This document shows, piece after piece, positions 36,519 through 48,574 of a DNA stretch of 64,000 bases; position 1 is the stretch's first letter, and each line of letters opens with the position of its first letter. The notes beneath the pieces were generated by a model, which made no database searches, was not told the origin of the DNA, and saw only the letters and a list, made by a program, of their open reading frames with translations. The position numbers were made by a program, and so were the translations under genes. The stretch lies in assembly GCA_010094045.1 (NCBI GenBank), contig ML986638.1, positions 1 through 64,000 of the forward strand. The letters are read 5' to 3'. Origin of the DNA: Lojkania enalia. Its lineage: Eukaryota; Ascomycota; Dothideomycetes; Pleosporales.

Positions 36519-37042
36519 CAAACGCGTTGAAACCTAGCCCCCTAATAGGTTCTAGGTGCTGATTGATGCACTCTGGTGTCTCGGATACATTTTCTCCCTT
36601 CTCACGATTATATCATTTCCTAATGTTTGGCGTTCATACTTGGGGGTTAGGCTACTACGGTGATGCTGCATGATAGCTAGTAGCTTGGTGTATGAAAACC
36701 TTAGGGTAGTATATGGCATGACCCATGAAGTGGAAATGAATGATGCTCATCCTTAGCAGAGTTCATATTTACATGTGTAAAAGCTGATGTTATTGATCGT
36801 GAGCGCCTAGAGATCCCAACTGCAATTATTGAAAGGTCTTAGAATTTCCGATGGCATGAATGATATCAAGGAAACCCGAATCAGACAGGCCGGATATGAA
36901 CAAGGCCCGCTATCCAAACAGACCCCAGTCGCCAAACCTAACAGGACAAGAATAACACCATCGTTCACTCATCTAAACACCATGCAACGCCATTCATGAT
37001 GCTTTAATAACCAACACACAAAGCCAGGGCAAGCCCGACCAT
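36519..37042. other. convergent intergenic region, HMT1 / kinesin 3' ends
   Basis: This is AT-rich sequence between two convergent genes. No ORF or repeat of note was seen. It should hold both 3' UTRs. Confidence 0.6.
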
Positions 37043-39362
37043 CTAGTCATCTTCTGCGCCCAGGGCCGCGTCAGGATCTTGCCACCTCTTCGCCTTGAGC
37101 GCCCTCATCTTCTTCACTGGGCTCGCGCTCTTAGCCTGGCTCTCCCGCTCCATAGCCTCCAATCTTGCCCTCAAGACCTCATTCTCCTTCTCTAGCTCCT
37201 GCGCCCTCTCCCTCAATCCAGGTTTCGGGTCTTCATAGATCTTGACAGCAGCAGCCTGCTCGCGCATCTGGGCTTTTGTCGCCTTAATCACGACATCGAT
37301 CTTGCGATCCATGTGCATTTCATTGTTGTCCTGCTCAGCATCCCACATAGCCTGCCACCTTCGCCGCTCCTGGTCGACGGCATTTTCCGTCTCAGCGAAA
37401 CATTCGTCGCGGATCTCTTGCTCAATTTCCAGCATGTGGTCTTCTGCTGCGCGCCATGACTGCTCTGCGGCTTTGCGGCGAGCTGTTTCCTCGGTGAGTC
37501 TGAGGGCCAGGACCTCGATTTCGGAGGTCAGGCGCCCAATTTCGGAGTTTGCGTACTCGAGCTCTTCAAGGACGGCGGCGGGGGTTGTGCGGCCTGAGGA
37601 TGTTGTCGAGGCGTGTTTGAGGGTTGTACCAGAGAGAATGGTGGAAGTTGTTGAAGGAATGCGTGGGACGGTAACTTCACGAGCGAGAGCTGAGTAGCGA
37701 AGAATTTGGGAGGTGGCGTTGAAGTCGCCCTTGGGGTCAGCCGTGACAATCATGATGGATTTTTGGGGATGGTGGTGGTGGTGCGTATGGCGGTTGGAAG
37801 AAGGGAAAGAATTGGAAAAGAGCAGCTCGGTGAGCTTGCATTGACGAAAGGGGACAACATTCTGATGTTACCAGATTAGCTACTTCGATAATATGAAGAA
37901 GAGAAGGAGATATATACCTTTGAGCCATCCTGATTGTCGGATTGCATCTGCATGCATTGGCCGAGATACATCAGAGATTCATTGATCTTGCCTGCTTCGG
38001 CGAGCGTAGCACCTGCCGTCTTTGCGTTTCGAGCACGTTCTGATCCTGCTAAGTCGACAATTGTCAATGTGCTGCTAGACCATGGACCTTTTCGCTGTGC
38101 ATCCCTCTTCTTGACCTCGACACAGAAGAAGCCATGGCTCCTAGAACTGACAGCATTGCTACCAGTTCCTGCGACTTTTCTCTCCATTAACCCGCTCTCG
38201 AGGATCATAAGAGCTTCCCCGAAGCTCCCGCAAATGATTTTGGTCAATCCAGCAACAACCTTTCTATCAGGGCTTTGCTCGGTACTCTTGAATAACAGGG
38301 CTCGGCGCTTGAGGTTGGGGTTCTTTTGCTTCGTTGTGTTGCCAGCTAAAAGATCAAATATCCGATCATTGTAGACCTCGTACATAGAGATGACGATTGC
38401 ATACTCTGCGTTGGGGTCTGAGGGTATCTCGATATCATGTACGCTTGGATTTTCAGGTAGTGCGGACGGTCGCGGAACGTTCTTTGACCTAGAGGTTGGG
38501 TTCGTGATAAACGAGCTGCAGTCCTTTGTCGGCTGTGAGCCTGGGTTCGCATTCGAGCGAGAGATAGAAGATAGAGTCCCTGTGACAGGGCGGATCGAAT
38601 GAATGGCTGCACTAGGCCGACTGAAGAAAGTAGACTGGAGAATTGGATACAGGTTCTCTGACGTTACATGGCGAGGGGAAGACAAAACGAAATTAGAATC
38701 GAGATCCAATTCCTTAGAGAAATCGCAACTTACAGGCATTGGTGTCTGTGCACGCGATGGGAAGCGCTCAGATTGATTATCTCCATTCATAGAGTCAAGA
38801 TATGCCGTAGCGGTAAACATGTGGGCTTCCGATACATCTGCAGCTGCGAGCGATGAGAAAGCTGGGGCGCCGTAAAAGGATTGCACAAGCTGGTTTCCCG
38901 TGCTTTGGAAAAGAACGTCCAGAGCCATCTGCGTAAGACCGCGCTGAGACTTGGTGCCGAGGATTGTGTGGCTCTGATATCAATCAGCACTTGTTCCTCC
39001 CAATCCCATGTTTAATATTATTATACCTTTCCAGACCCAGTCACGCCCAGCGTAGCCAGCAGTCCGTCTCTCCCGTCTCTTCCATTCGCGCCCAATACTC
39101 CCTCAATCAATGGCACCACGCCGGTACATTTGAACAGCTCCAGTTGATGCGCATCCTCTTCAAAGACCCTCGTGAATGCGAACTTCTCAATTGCACGCTT
39201 GCGATTGTCGTTTGTGGGCGGCTTTATTGTGATATGCGTGGGGTTGGCCGCCTCCGTCTCTTCAACATTGAGGAAGCGTGTATTCGACGAGATCGAGGGT
39301 CGGAGACGCAGAAAGACGTCGAAGAGCGAACTTGAAGGTCGCGCGGGCGGTTCCATGGCCAT
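37043..39362 (-). CDS. kinesin motor protein, kinesin-6-like (KIF20/Klp9 type)
   Basis: Three exons fit in phase: 39362..39027, 38973..37918 and 37861..37043, giving 736 residues. The motor lies at the N-terminus. The P-loop is GVTGSGKSHTILG, split by intron 1. ISMYEVYNDRIFDLL is followed by switch I (SSRSHGFFCVEV), switch II (VDLAGSERA) and the neck-proximal block VVPFRQCKLTELLFSN. A long Ser/Pro-rich insertion of about 150 residues sits ahead of the YEVYNDRIFD strand, as is typical of kinesin-6 motors that bundle spindle-midzone microtubules. After the motor comes a coiled coil (about residues 530-700) and a basic tail. A His run (THHHHHP) interrupts the motor before IMIVTADP. Subfamily is inferred from the insertion; kinesin identity is firm. 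Confidence 0.9.
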
Positions 39363-39808
39363 TCTGGCTTTGCGGGGTGGAGATGCACGTAGAGTGGTAG
39401 ACAGCTATGGTGTACCACTTTTGGGGTTGGATCACTTTGGATAGTTACCTAACAAACGCCAAGAAACCGTTGGCTAGGAAACGATTACCTCCACTCCGAC
39501 ACGGCACGTCGGCCGCCTTCCAGAATATTTTCCTCTTCTAATTATGCCCTTATCATAGAACTGTGTTTTCAACATCAAAACCAGCAATGCCCTCCTTTGG
39601 CCGGGGAAAAATATTTCAGATCTCCGAGTCGTCAACTTGATGATCGAAATTCGCCCGTGTCTCGGTGAGGCCTAGGCATCCAAACCAGAGCCGAAGAACG
39701 AAGACATCCTGTTGCTCGCCTCTGCACAACCACCCTAGGGATTTTTGTGAGCTTTTTATCCTGCAGCCTTTCATTTCTTGAAAACATCCTCGGAATTAAC
39801 TACTCGCC
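39363..39808. promoter_or_regulatory. divergent promoter region between kinesin and HET-domain genes
   Basis: These 446 bp separate two divergent start codons. No other gene is seen. Confidence 0.55.
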
Positions 39809-41878
39809 ATGAGCTCGCCGTCATCAAGTTCGTCTTTGTGCAATCTTTGCCAATCTATCTTCCTTTCCTCTTCTCTTGAAAGCAGTGGTCTCAAGCCGCG
39901 TGAGACATCATTCGATTGGTACCCAACCTATAGTGCTTTCAAGTATTCTGCCGAGAATGGCTGTCGACTATGTGCGGATCTATTGTATGAAGTGACTACG
40001 CTGAAGTGGCCAAGGCCTGACGTCTGGGATTCTATCACTTCAATCAAGTATCGTCTTGGCTGCTTTGATTCGAATGTATATCATCCGTGGATGTCATCAG
40101 ACGGTAATCCAACCTTCAAATGGCAATTGAGTTTCAGCGCCGCAACGCCCTCTCGTGGTTTTATATTCGGCATACACTTCTTCTGTGCGCCATACAATGC
40201 TAAACTCTCCTCGTATGCCCCGCTTGTCAGATCACCTATAATACGCACCACTGGTGTAGATTTTTCATCGGCCAGACGGTGGCTTACTCAATGCTTGGAA
40301 GATCATAAGATGTGTACATCTACACACGACCATCAGGCCGTATTGCCCTCACGATTAATAAAGGTGTGGCAAGAGAACAAGCTTATTAGAGCCCGGCTTG
40401 TGGAAAAGGAAGAAATTCAGACGGGATGTCAGTACGTGACACTGAGCTATCGCTGGGTGCGCGGGGAAACCTTCCTCCTTCAAGGCAATTGTCTTTCGGA
40501 TTTGAAAAGAGAGATTCCTATCTCTCAGTTGCCACGGAGATTCCTCGAAGCTCTCGAAATCGTCCTTCATCTCGGATACTCCTACCTCTGGCTGGATGCC
40601 ATTTGCGTCTTGCAAGATTCCCCGAGTGACTGGGAGCATGAGGCTAGCAGGATGGCCGACGTATATGAAAACGCAGTCTTTAACATAGCAGCGACTGCGC
40701 CAGACGTCACCCACTCCAGCTTTTTTCCTTCTAACTTCACGAAGAACCGCAAGCCCCTTACGGTTCCGGTGAAAATTCAAGTCACAGATGGTTGTTTAGT
40801 TGGTGTCTATAGCATCGTGCAAAACGACTTCTGGAGAGTAAGAGTGGATGAAGCCCCCCTGAATAGGAGAGCATGGGTTCTCCAGGAGCGGTTTTTCTCT
40901 CCACGGATATTATACTTGGGTAGCGATCAGTTACTCTGGGAATGTCAAGAACTGCAAGCGAGCGATGCCTTTGCTACCGGTATACCACAAGGAATGTATA
41001 ATATCAGGGCTATGGGATACCGCCCATATCGTACCATTATGAAAACTTATCCAGATCTTGCCCATGAAATAACAAAACACACCTGGTATCAAATAATTAG
41101 GGACTATACCTGCTCAGACCTTACATTTCCTAGCGACAAACTATTCGCAATCGCTGGTATCATCAAAAAGTTTGAGGTTATTCTATATGATAAATGCATA
41201 GCAGGACTCTGGAAGAAGACCTTCATCCAGGATCTTCTCTGGTGTCGGGGGTTCCTTGTGAAAGACTTCCCTCGACCAATCGACGATCGAGCACCAACTT
41301 GGTCATGGGCATGTCTAGACTGCGAAATTTATTTTCCCATCCATTTCTTAAAACTAGAAGTCATGGCCACCTTAACGCTCTTCGAGTTTAGTGCGAGAAC
41401 GCTCGGCGGGATTCGTTTGAGAGCACCTATAATTAGAGCCCAATGCAGAGCTCCTAGTCTAGACCATTGGCAATCTCCGACTCATTTTCAATTGAAGAAA
41501 CACCGCTTCAAGGTCCGAGTTAGCATTGATGATCCACAAGGGGACTATGAGGGTCTCTATGTGACTCCCGGAGAAGAGCATCTAACCTTCACTGGTGAAA
41601 ACAACCTTGATATGCATGATGCTACTCATAAGATTATCTGGATATACGCATTATTTGTCACTTCGAAAACACCAATAGCGGGGCTAATATTAAAAAGGTC
41701 TCCCAGAAAAGGCTGTTATTGTCGGATAGGATATTTTGATACATTTTTCAAACCTACGGACCCTGGCGCTCATGATATCAATTCTCTAGGAGAGTATCTA
41801 GAGGATAGTTTCGACATAGCGGATCAGGGTTTTGATGAATATCATGGTGGAGGCACCTACTCGGTCACAGTCGTTTGA
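39809..41878 (+). CDS. HET-domain protein (heterokaryon incompatibility family)
   Basis: This intronless gene encodes 689 residues. Residues 1-65 carry paired cysteines (CNLCQ, CRLCADL) typical of the N-terminal region of such proteins. The HET domain spans about residues 205-360: YVTLSYRWVRGE, YSYLWLDAICVLQDS, WEHEASRMADVYENAVFNIAA and later RAWVLQERFFSPRILYLG. These blocks match the family pattern. HET domains trigger cell death in non-self recognition between fungal strands and may resemble TIR domains. The C-terminal 300 residues have no domain I can name. The gene sits alone, with no NLR or het partner beside it, though the poly-proline gene 5 kb to the left has an NLR-like N-terminus. 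HET genes are often accessory and polymorphic. Confidence 0.92.
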   Translation: MSSPSSSSSLCNLCQSIFLSSSLESSGLKPRETSFDWYPTYSAFKYSAENGCRLCADLLYEVTTLKWPRPDVWDSITSIKYRLGCFDSNVYHPWMSSDGNPTFKWQLSFSAATPSRGFIFGIHFFCAPYNAKLSSYAPLVRSPIIRTTGVDFSSARRWLTQCLEDHKMCTSTHDHQAVLPSRLIKVWQENKLIRARLVEKEEIQTGCQYVTLSYRWVRGETFLLQGNCLSDLKREIPISQLPRRFLEALEIVLHLGYSYLWLDAICVLQDSPSDWEHEASRMADVYENAVFNIAATAPDVTHSSFFPSNFTKNRKPLTVPVKIQVTDGCLVGVYSIVQNDFWRVRVDEAPLNRRAWVLQERFFSPRILYLGSDQLLWECQELQASDAFATGIPQGMYNIRAMGYRPYRTIMKTYPDLAHEITKHTWYQIIRDYTCSDLTFPSDKLFAIAGIIKKFEVILYDKCIAGLWKKTFIQDLLWCRGFLVKDFPRPIDDRAPTWSWACLDCEIYFPIHFLKLEVMATLTLFEFSARTLGGIRLRAPIIRAQCRAPSLDHWQSPTHFQLKKHRFKVRVSIDDPQGDYEGLYVTPGEEHLTFTGENNLDMHDATHKIIWIYALFVTSKTPIAGLILKRSPRKGCYCRIGYFDTFFKPTDPGAHDINSLGEYLEDSFDIADQGFDEYHGGGTYSVTVV

Positions 41879-42805
41879 CTTGCATATACACTGGTTTGGA
41901 TCCTCGTACACAGTTGAGATATGGCTTCACTGTAGAATTATGTGCCAGAGCACATCAAGGGTCGATATTTAGGATATGAAGAGGAGCTCCTATGCACATG
42001 GGCTTATGGATCCACGTTTTCGCTATCCGATCTCCTACCTTGTTTCCATTTTCTCCATTCCTTCAGTTGCTCTAGGCTCGGATTGCTCCTGAATGTCTAA
42101 GTATTTCCATAGTAATACACGCCCACTCCTATATATCTTTCTAGACCACGCTCATAAAACCAACTTGCTAAAGCCTTCTCAGAACTGTCCAATATTTTTT
42201 CCGGGTCATAGTTCTCCAGAGGATGGACCCTTCACATCGCATCACAAACATATGTGGGGTAGAACCGCAGGGGAAATACGAGGAGGTATTCGTGCTCTAC
42301 AGCAGCAGTCGAGGCTAGCGGGGTGCTTGATCTGCCTCATATCCACGATCGACATGTAAAATAATCAGATCACCCTGCCATGTTGTGGTCGCACAAGTCC
42401 TGATGCTACAACGCAGATCTCGATGCGGCGCCAACATCGATAAGCGAGAATCCCATCACTAGGCGATAGGATTTGGGAAAAAGCACATTTTCATTGCCAT
42501 ATTGCGCGGGAGGGACGTCCCATGTATGATGTCGTTAAAAGCACTACCTTACAGATGCTTTCACAAGCGCTTAGGTGTGCTCATCGAATCATCGTAGGTA
42601 AATGGAAGGAGAGAATCTGAATCGCGACTGATGATCTAAAGCAGGCATGCTTGGGTGATGAATGTGGCTGCCCACTTGGCGCGTGCACCATGACGCAATT
42701 GGCAATTATGCATCGTGTTTCCGATTCCCTTTAAATGATGGCATTGAAAGAGGTAAAGATGTGACACCACCTCCTCCTACTTCCCTGTATCGTTTCCTCT
42801 TCATA
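41879..42805. other. intergenic, HET 3' flank and promoter of DUF3292 gene
   Basis: No credible exon is seen. Short ORFs lack known motifs. Pyrimidine-rich sequence at about 42766-42800 leads into the downstream ATG. Confidence 0.55.
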
Positions 42806-45031
42806 ATGGCTACTGGAGGAGTAATATACCAGGATTTGCTTCCGATTCCTCACGAAACGGAACCAGAAAGTGAGCGTACTCACACCACATTGATAGACAA
42901 ACCTACCGAGAGCCATGCCTTGGCTATGGGAGAAGGAGACCAAGAGGATAATGGAGCTGCCCAAGTTGACCACGAGGAAGAGGTGGTGAATTTGGGATGG
43001 AATGAACCCAAAGAAGCTGTCGAAAATCCCCTTGTTGGTGGACTGGACAATGAAACTCTCTGGATGCTCGTCCGGCGCTTTAATAAAGTAGGATTGTGTA
43101 AATCAATAGTACTACAGCTATCTAATTTTATTTGCAGCAAATGTATTATGTCAAAGAGATACCCAATCCGCCTCCTGGGGGGCTTGATATGAACATCGCT
43201 GACGAGGAGGAATTCTCGCCAGATAAGCTGCGAAGCAATATCGAACGCTTATACATGACTATTGTAAGTGCCATCTCTCTAGTATCTATGGGTTAGTCTC
43301 ATTCATTCCTCAGGGTATTGGTATGATGGGCTTCGGCAAGCATATTGTTAGATTGCGATCGTGGAGAGAAACGCGGCGAACCGCGTTGTTCTGCATAGCA
43401 TATTTCGTCGCCTGGTTTTTGGATCTTTTGGCTCCGCTATTCTCGGTCACTGTCATCATCTTGATTGTTTATCTACCAAGCCGAGAATTTCTGTTCCCCC
43501 CCGCTCCTATCGCGTTGGTTAGTAGTCATGGTGGCGTTCAGAAGCCCAAGGCTGGCGTTCTAGGAAGCGCCGACAGTGCCACTGGAGCCCCAGAGAACCA
43601 TAAGGGAGAAGCGGTAGAACAAGAAGCCAGTAATTTTGTTAATGGAATTGCTTCTGTGGCATTATCAAGCGCGACTGGCAAGCATCCGCAAGGAGAAACT
43701 GAATCTGGGGACGCAGATGCAGTACCCGATCCAACCGCTGTTGCGGTGAGTGCTGCAGATGCAAAGGATAAAGCTGCCGGACACACCCCAGAGAAAACGC
43801 ATGACAAGACCAAGGTCCCAATGGAAACAGCAATGTGGATGAAAATGCGTCCATTCATGCACGGTATGGCCGATGTTATTGACGGATGGGAGCGCTTTGC
43901 GAAGTATGTTTAATTACCAATATTCATGATTCTGCTGACATCAGATTCGTGCACTATCTCCAACATCGCCGTTCCCACAGAACCGATACCGTATTCGTTT
44001 GGCTGCTCTTTTAGCTCCCTTACTACTCGTATCATTATTCGTAACCTCATATGTTTTCATCAAGAGTGTTACGTTCGGTGCTGGCTTTGGATTCTTTGGT
44101 GACCCTGTCATCTCCCGAGGGCTTGATCTATTGAATCGTAAATTCCCTAACTGGCAGAAACTTTTGGAGATTCGAAAGTGAGTACGGCTGCGGTATTTGG
44201 CCATTTCTATACTCACATTTAACTAGCACGATCCTCAAAGGTGTCCCTACAAATGCACAGCTCACGATCACTCTTCTCCGCATTGGCGAGGCCAACAAGG
44301 CTCCCTTGCCCCCACTCCCTCGCGTTGAAGGTCCGCCCCCTGAAGTACCTGCCGCGGTTGGCAAGGATGAGTTACAAGCAACAGGTGCAGATTATCCACT
44401 CAATGCCACGCAAGAGGAGCTTGACGGAGCTATGGAACACGACCCAGCTACCGCACACGAGACCAGTAGCGAAGACATCAACGCCTCCAAGAACTCCAAA
44501 CACGGCAAGAAAGGCAGCAAAATCATCAATTTCTTCAGGGGAACCGTTAAAGGAGGAGTCGAGACCACAATCAGCACCGACAAGCTCAGAGCAAAAGCTG
44601 GAAGCGAGCACGCGAAGAATAGGCTCGGAGCCGTCCTCAAACCGAATACAAATCTTACATCGGGTCCCGTAGAGTTCAAGGCGAGATTCAAGGGTAGTAA
44701 AGGTCATGTCTACATTACGACGAAGGCTACTATTCCTTGCGTTGCTTTTTCAACAGACAGTACGATTGAGAAGATCGGCACCCTGGAGCGAGAGGACTTG
44801 CATCCAATCTGGAGCGTCCCAGTCGGTGAGATTAGCGAGCTCAAGAAAATTGGCGGGTATGGCTGGAAGGCGAAGCTAGTTGTTGGGTGGGCCATGGGTC
44901 GCGAGGTCGCGGATGGCCTAGAAATTGTGACGAGGAAGGGCGAGTCTTGGAAAGTCACTTCGATGCCGCTGAGGGATGAGCTGTTTAATCGTTTGGTTGC
45001 AATGGGTGGCCAGAAATGGGAGTGTTGGTGA
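42806..45031 (+). CDS. DUF3292 membrane protein of filamentous fungi
   Basis: Exons 42806..43087, 43138..43263 and 43314..about 43903 are followed by one from about 43945 to 44177 and a last one at 44227..45031, giving about 679 residues. The N-terminus is soluble. Two hydrophobic segments follow GIGMMGFGKHIVRLRSW (around FCIAYFVAWFLDLLAP and the next 25 residues). Another lies at RLAALLAPLLLVSLFVTSYV. Conserved family blocks include FGFFGDPVISRGLDLLNRK and GVPTNAQLTITLLRIGEAN. The C-terminal region (GHVYITTKATIPCVAF) has a GRAM/PH-like look, so a membrane-contact or lipid-related role is possible but unproven. The join after WERFA is problematic: the acceptor that would give the family-like FANALSPTSPF is preceded by CG, not AG. 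Confidence 0.82.
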
Positions 45032-45910
45032 GGGATTGTTATGATCATGAGATACCACTTCTTTTTCTTTATGGCGTAATAATAGGTTGCTTGTACGGAA
45101 CCAATACAACGGAATGAATCAATGTTTGTCAAAATCAGTCGGTGGTAAGACGCGAGAGTAATATGTCAAGGTTTTTACGGATGTGAAAGTTAGTGTTTGC
45201 GCGCAACAATTCGTTTTTTCGATGCCATTGCATCAAGATCTCCGCTCTTGAAAATGGGCTCATATAAACAACTTATTGAAGTAGGTTGTGCTTTTCAGGC
45301 AACAGGTCACCTCGAATTATAAATCCCGCTGAAAATATACGGAAGAGCCATCCTGCCTTCGTAGCCATGCTAATCTTGTGCTTCGCCGAGGGATTGATGT
45401 TCATCATTGTCGGCGATAGTGGCCGAGCATGGCCATGTTAACACTGACCGACTCGGGGATCGTATTCTGACCTCTGCCTGCTTCACAGATGCACAATTGT
45501 CGAGGGTATACGGGGTATTTGGACACATATTGACGACTTCTTCGGTCCGACGTGTAGAATTGTGGTTATGCTTTTTTAAAATCTATAAATTTATAGGGTA
45601 TCTCCATCATGTAGAAAGCGCAAATCTACCGGTCTCTGAAGGTGCCTCATAAGAACCCTACAGATGCTCTCATCGGGATTTCTCTAGGCCTGATCCACTT
45701 AATCGATGCTTTAGCACCTGGCTTCGTATTAACTCTTTACACAGCCTTATTGGAGTTTTGCCGAGAGGCTTTGTACGAGGGAGTTTGCGTTTCAAGGTCC
45801 TGTCTAGGTAGGATCTGTTCCTATAATGACATGGACCAGCGCCCCTATTCCGCGAAAGGACACGGAAGGTCTCTCGTACCGGCATGGTAATTATAGTATT
45901 GGAAATCAGG
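45032..45910. other. convergent intergenic region
   Basis: It lies between the DUF3292 gene and the glutaminyl cyclase gene, both ending here. AT-rich, with no recognisable coding exon. Confidence 0.55.
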
Positions 45911-47081
45911 TTAAGATAGAACCACAACCTCTTCTGGCTCGTCCCAAATCTCCATCATTTCCAGCCATTCAAGTGTAAATGCCGTTACGATTTTGGCCCA
46001 ATCTCTCACTGTGGGCATATCGAGGTGTTCTCCATCGTCTCTCATGGTATGCCAGACATCCGGAAAGGGGCTCGGAATGATGTGGAGAATGGGCACACCA
46101 CGAGCCATGAACGGTAGGTGGTCGTCAGAGATGCCGACGGGGTAATTTGTCCTATTGCTTTCTGGTAGAAACGGGTCTACTGGCTTGCTCTCTAGGAGAT
46201 CAAGCTCGCGCATCCGCTCCTCGATCTTCGCCATGTTCTGGTAGGCCCAGTGTGTGGTAAGGAAGTAAGATGGAACTATTGGGCTGACAGATCCAAGGAG
46301 GTCAAGGAGAACAAACATGCTGATTTGACTTAGAGGACTACGGTACGTGGAGAGCGCTGGATTATGAGTCCCACTCCATGTCTCTGCTAAGGACCTGGGA
46401 AAAGTTTTAGTTATTGATCTTCATTGAATTGAATTGTGATACCGACCTTGACCCATATAGAGAGTCGGTGTCTGTCCAGTCCTTAAAAGCTTCCTCTCCA
46501 TCCAGCAGTAAGATCTGTACACCCATATTACTTTTGACTGTACCGCGCTCTCCAAGCTTCGCCATTTCATCGTGCATCTGCGTGATGTATTTATCAATAC
46601 TTCTTGCAGCATGCATCAACATGGCGATCGGTGCAGCACTATCTGTTGCGCCAATGAATCCATGAGGCTCATATTTGCTATCGTAGTGCGCGACAAGGGT
46701 CAAAAGGTTAGATTGTCCCGGTTTAACCCATGGTGGTTCTCTTTTGAAAATCAGGTTGGCAAACGGCACCTCCACGTTCCCAGATACCGGTGTAGTAGAG
46801 CTTGAGTTCTGCCACTCGATCGTCCACTTTGGAAGTTCGCTTCGGAAGAAATTTACAAAGTGATGTTGGACTTTGGAGTGGCCGGGTGTTCCGGGAACAC
46901 GGGTTATCAAGATGGGGGCAAGTAGTGCACCATTGTCGATATCGAAGTCCGAGCCTGGTGAGGGAACGGCTTTTAAGAAGCTATCTGAGAGTGGTTTATA
47001 TGCGGAAACAAGAGTCGGCCATGAGAGAAATTGAAGACATAGAATGACGAAGAATATCGAGTCAAACAAGCGGCGCATCAT
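45911..47081 (-). CDS. secreted glutaminyl-peptide cyclotransferase (peptidase M28 fold)
   Basis: The enzyme cyclises N-terminal glutamine of peptides to pyroglutamate; the fold is a zinc aminopeptidase. Two exons, 47081..46447 and 46394..45911, give 372 residues. The start is taken at ATG 47081; the frame is open farther upstream but has no ATG there. A signal peptide or anchor is obvious (MMRRL, then a hydrophobic stretch ending LVSA). Family blocks: LVAHYDSKYEPHGFIGATDSAAP with the zinc-ligand Asp, LLLDGEEAF with the catalytic Glu, SDDHLPFMARGVPILHII, and PFPDVWHTMRDDGEHLD with the zinc-ligand His. The splice joins YGSR to SLAETW. It probably acts in the secretory pathway. Confidence 0.92.
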
Positions 47082-47803
47082 GCCTACGGGCCACTGGTGT
47101 AGCCAGAACAAATTAGCATAGTGTTAGTAGGTGAGTTGGGAGGCAGAGTCGAGCAGTATGTATCCTGGAATACGTGTTTCACGATGCTTATGGTTGAAAC
47201 TCCGTATGTTAAAGCTGAAAGTCGAAGACAGTACCAAGCCCAAGCCTCCTATTAATATGTGCCGTGTTTCCCGTGATCCTCGTCTTCGTTTACGTGCAGG
47301 GTTTGTAGGTGCTCCGTGTGTTTCTCCTCGAACTGACTACCTAGGTACTAGGGTAGACACTAACCTTGGATGTGTTAGCGCGGTGGAGTAAGTACACATG
47401 GCGGGCCGCTGAGGTACAAGCGCTCATTCCTTGGACTAGTCAATAATGTTTCCAGCAGTGCATTCTAGCCTAGACTGTATGGTATAGACGCAGGTGTATC
47501 GAACTGAAGATACCCGGAGGCCGTGCAAGTACAGATTCATGGTCGGGTTCGATGCATAATGGAATGAACGCGCGCTGCATTCAAAGGTTTTAACACAGAA
47601 GCACGGGCAGCGAACTGGAGAAAGTATCTAATAGGAGCCAAACCCCTCACCTAAATAACGATAGTCATTCGTGCTGAATTCATCTTGCAAATGAGCATAT
47701 GATCCCTCTTCCATCGGTTATTTGGTCTCTACCGTTGCAATATGATATCGTGTTCCAGTAACTCCAAGAACGCCAATATGAGTGATGGTATATCCAGGGA
47801 TTG
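47082..47803. other. intergenic, promoter of glutaminyl cyclase and 3' flank of DID2
   Basis: No coding exon recognised. An ORF on the plus strand at 47131..47391 has no family features. Confidence 0.5.
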
Positions 47804-48574
47804 CTAGTTTCTCAGAGCCCGAAGTCGTTCGTTCAGGCCGTCCTCCTCCTGCTCAGTAGGTCCCGTCTTGATCTTTGCCTGAGGTGCAGCCTGAAGATCT
47901 TCTTGAAGTTCTACGCCTGCCTTGTCGGCTGCCTGGCTCATCAAGCGGTCTACATCTTCTTGCGGTGTGCCAACAGCAGTCGCAGATGACGAGGCGTTTT
48001 CGTAGTATTCAGTAGCCACATCAAGGTTTTCGAATTGTTCTTCAAATTTGTCCATAACGGCTGAGATCTGATGACAGCCTGTTAGTATCTGCTAGCACAT
48101 TTCTTTATCTGATACTCGCATCCAAGATGTAGGCCATACCTTCTCTAGGTCCATAGACTTCATAGCTGAATCCATACCCCGGACCACATTTGCCATGCTG
48201 CCCGTGACTTGCCTCATCGTCACCGCCGTCTGTACCCTGCTGCTCACGGCATCGATTCGGGAGGATAGTCGCATAAGGTTTAGCTTTTCATTCTGCTTCC
48301 GAATGGCGTTCTGCGCGTAGATACGGGCGATATCGTGGTGGCCTTGCTTCATGGCCTACGTTCAAAAACCTATTAGCATGGCGTATTTAGAGTTCTGTTG
48401 AATGACTGCGCACCTTCTCGAGCTTTGCCTTCTCTACTGTTTCATCCTTCCCAGCTTTGGCGGCCTGCCTATTCAGCTGCTTCGCTGTAAACTATAGGTT
48501 GTGAGTGCGCTGGCAGAGACAGGAACCGGTAGACGGACCTTAAGATTGAAAAGCGCCTTCTCGAGACCCGACAT
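47804..48574 (-). CDS. DID2: ESCRT-III-associated protein Did2 (CHMP1/Vps46)
   Basis: This charged multivesicular body protein recruits the AAA ATPase Vps4 to ESCRT-III filaments on endosomes. Four exons, 48574..48539, 48491..48414, 48355..48140 and 48067..47804, give 197 residues, the family length. The N-terminus [20 protein letters not shown] forms the basic helix. The central helices include [14 protein letters not shown] and [28 protein letters not shown], split across intron 3. The C-terminal MIM1 motif [10 protein letters not shown], which binds the Vps4 MIT domain in known members, is intact. Intron 3 has a good TACTAAC-like branch site. Confidence 0.96.
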
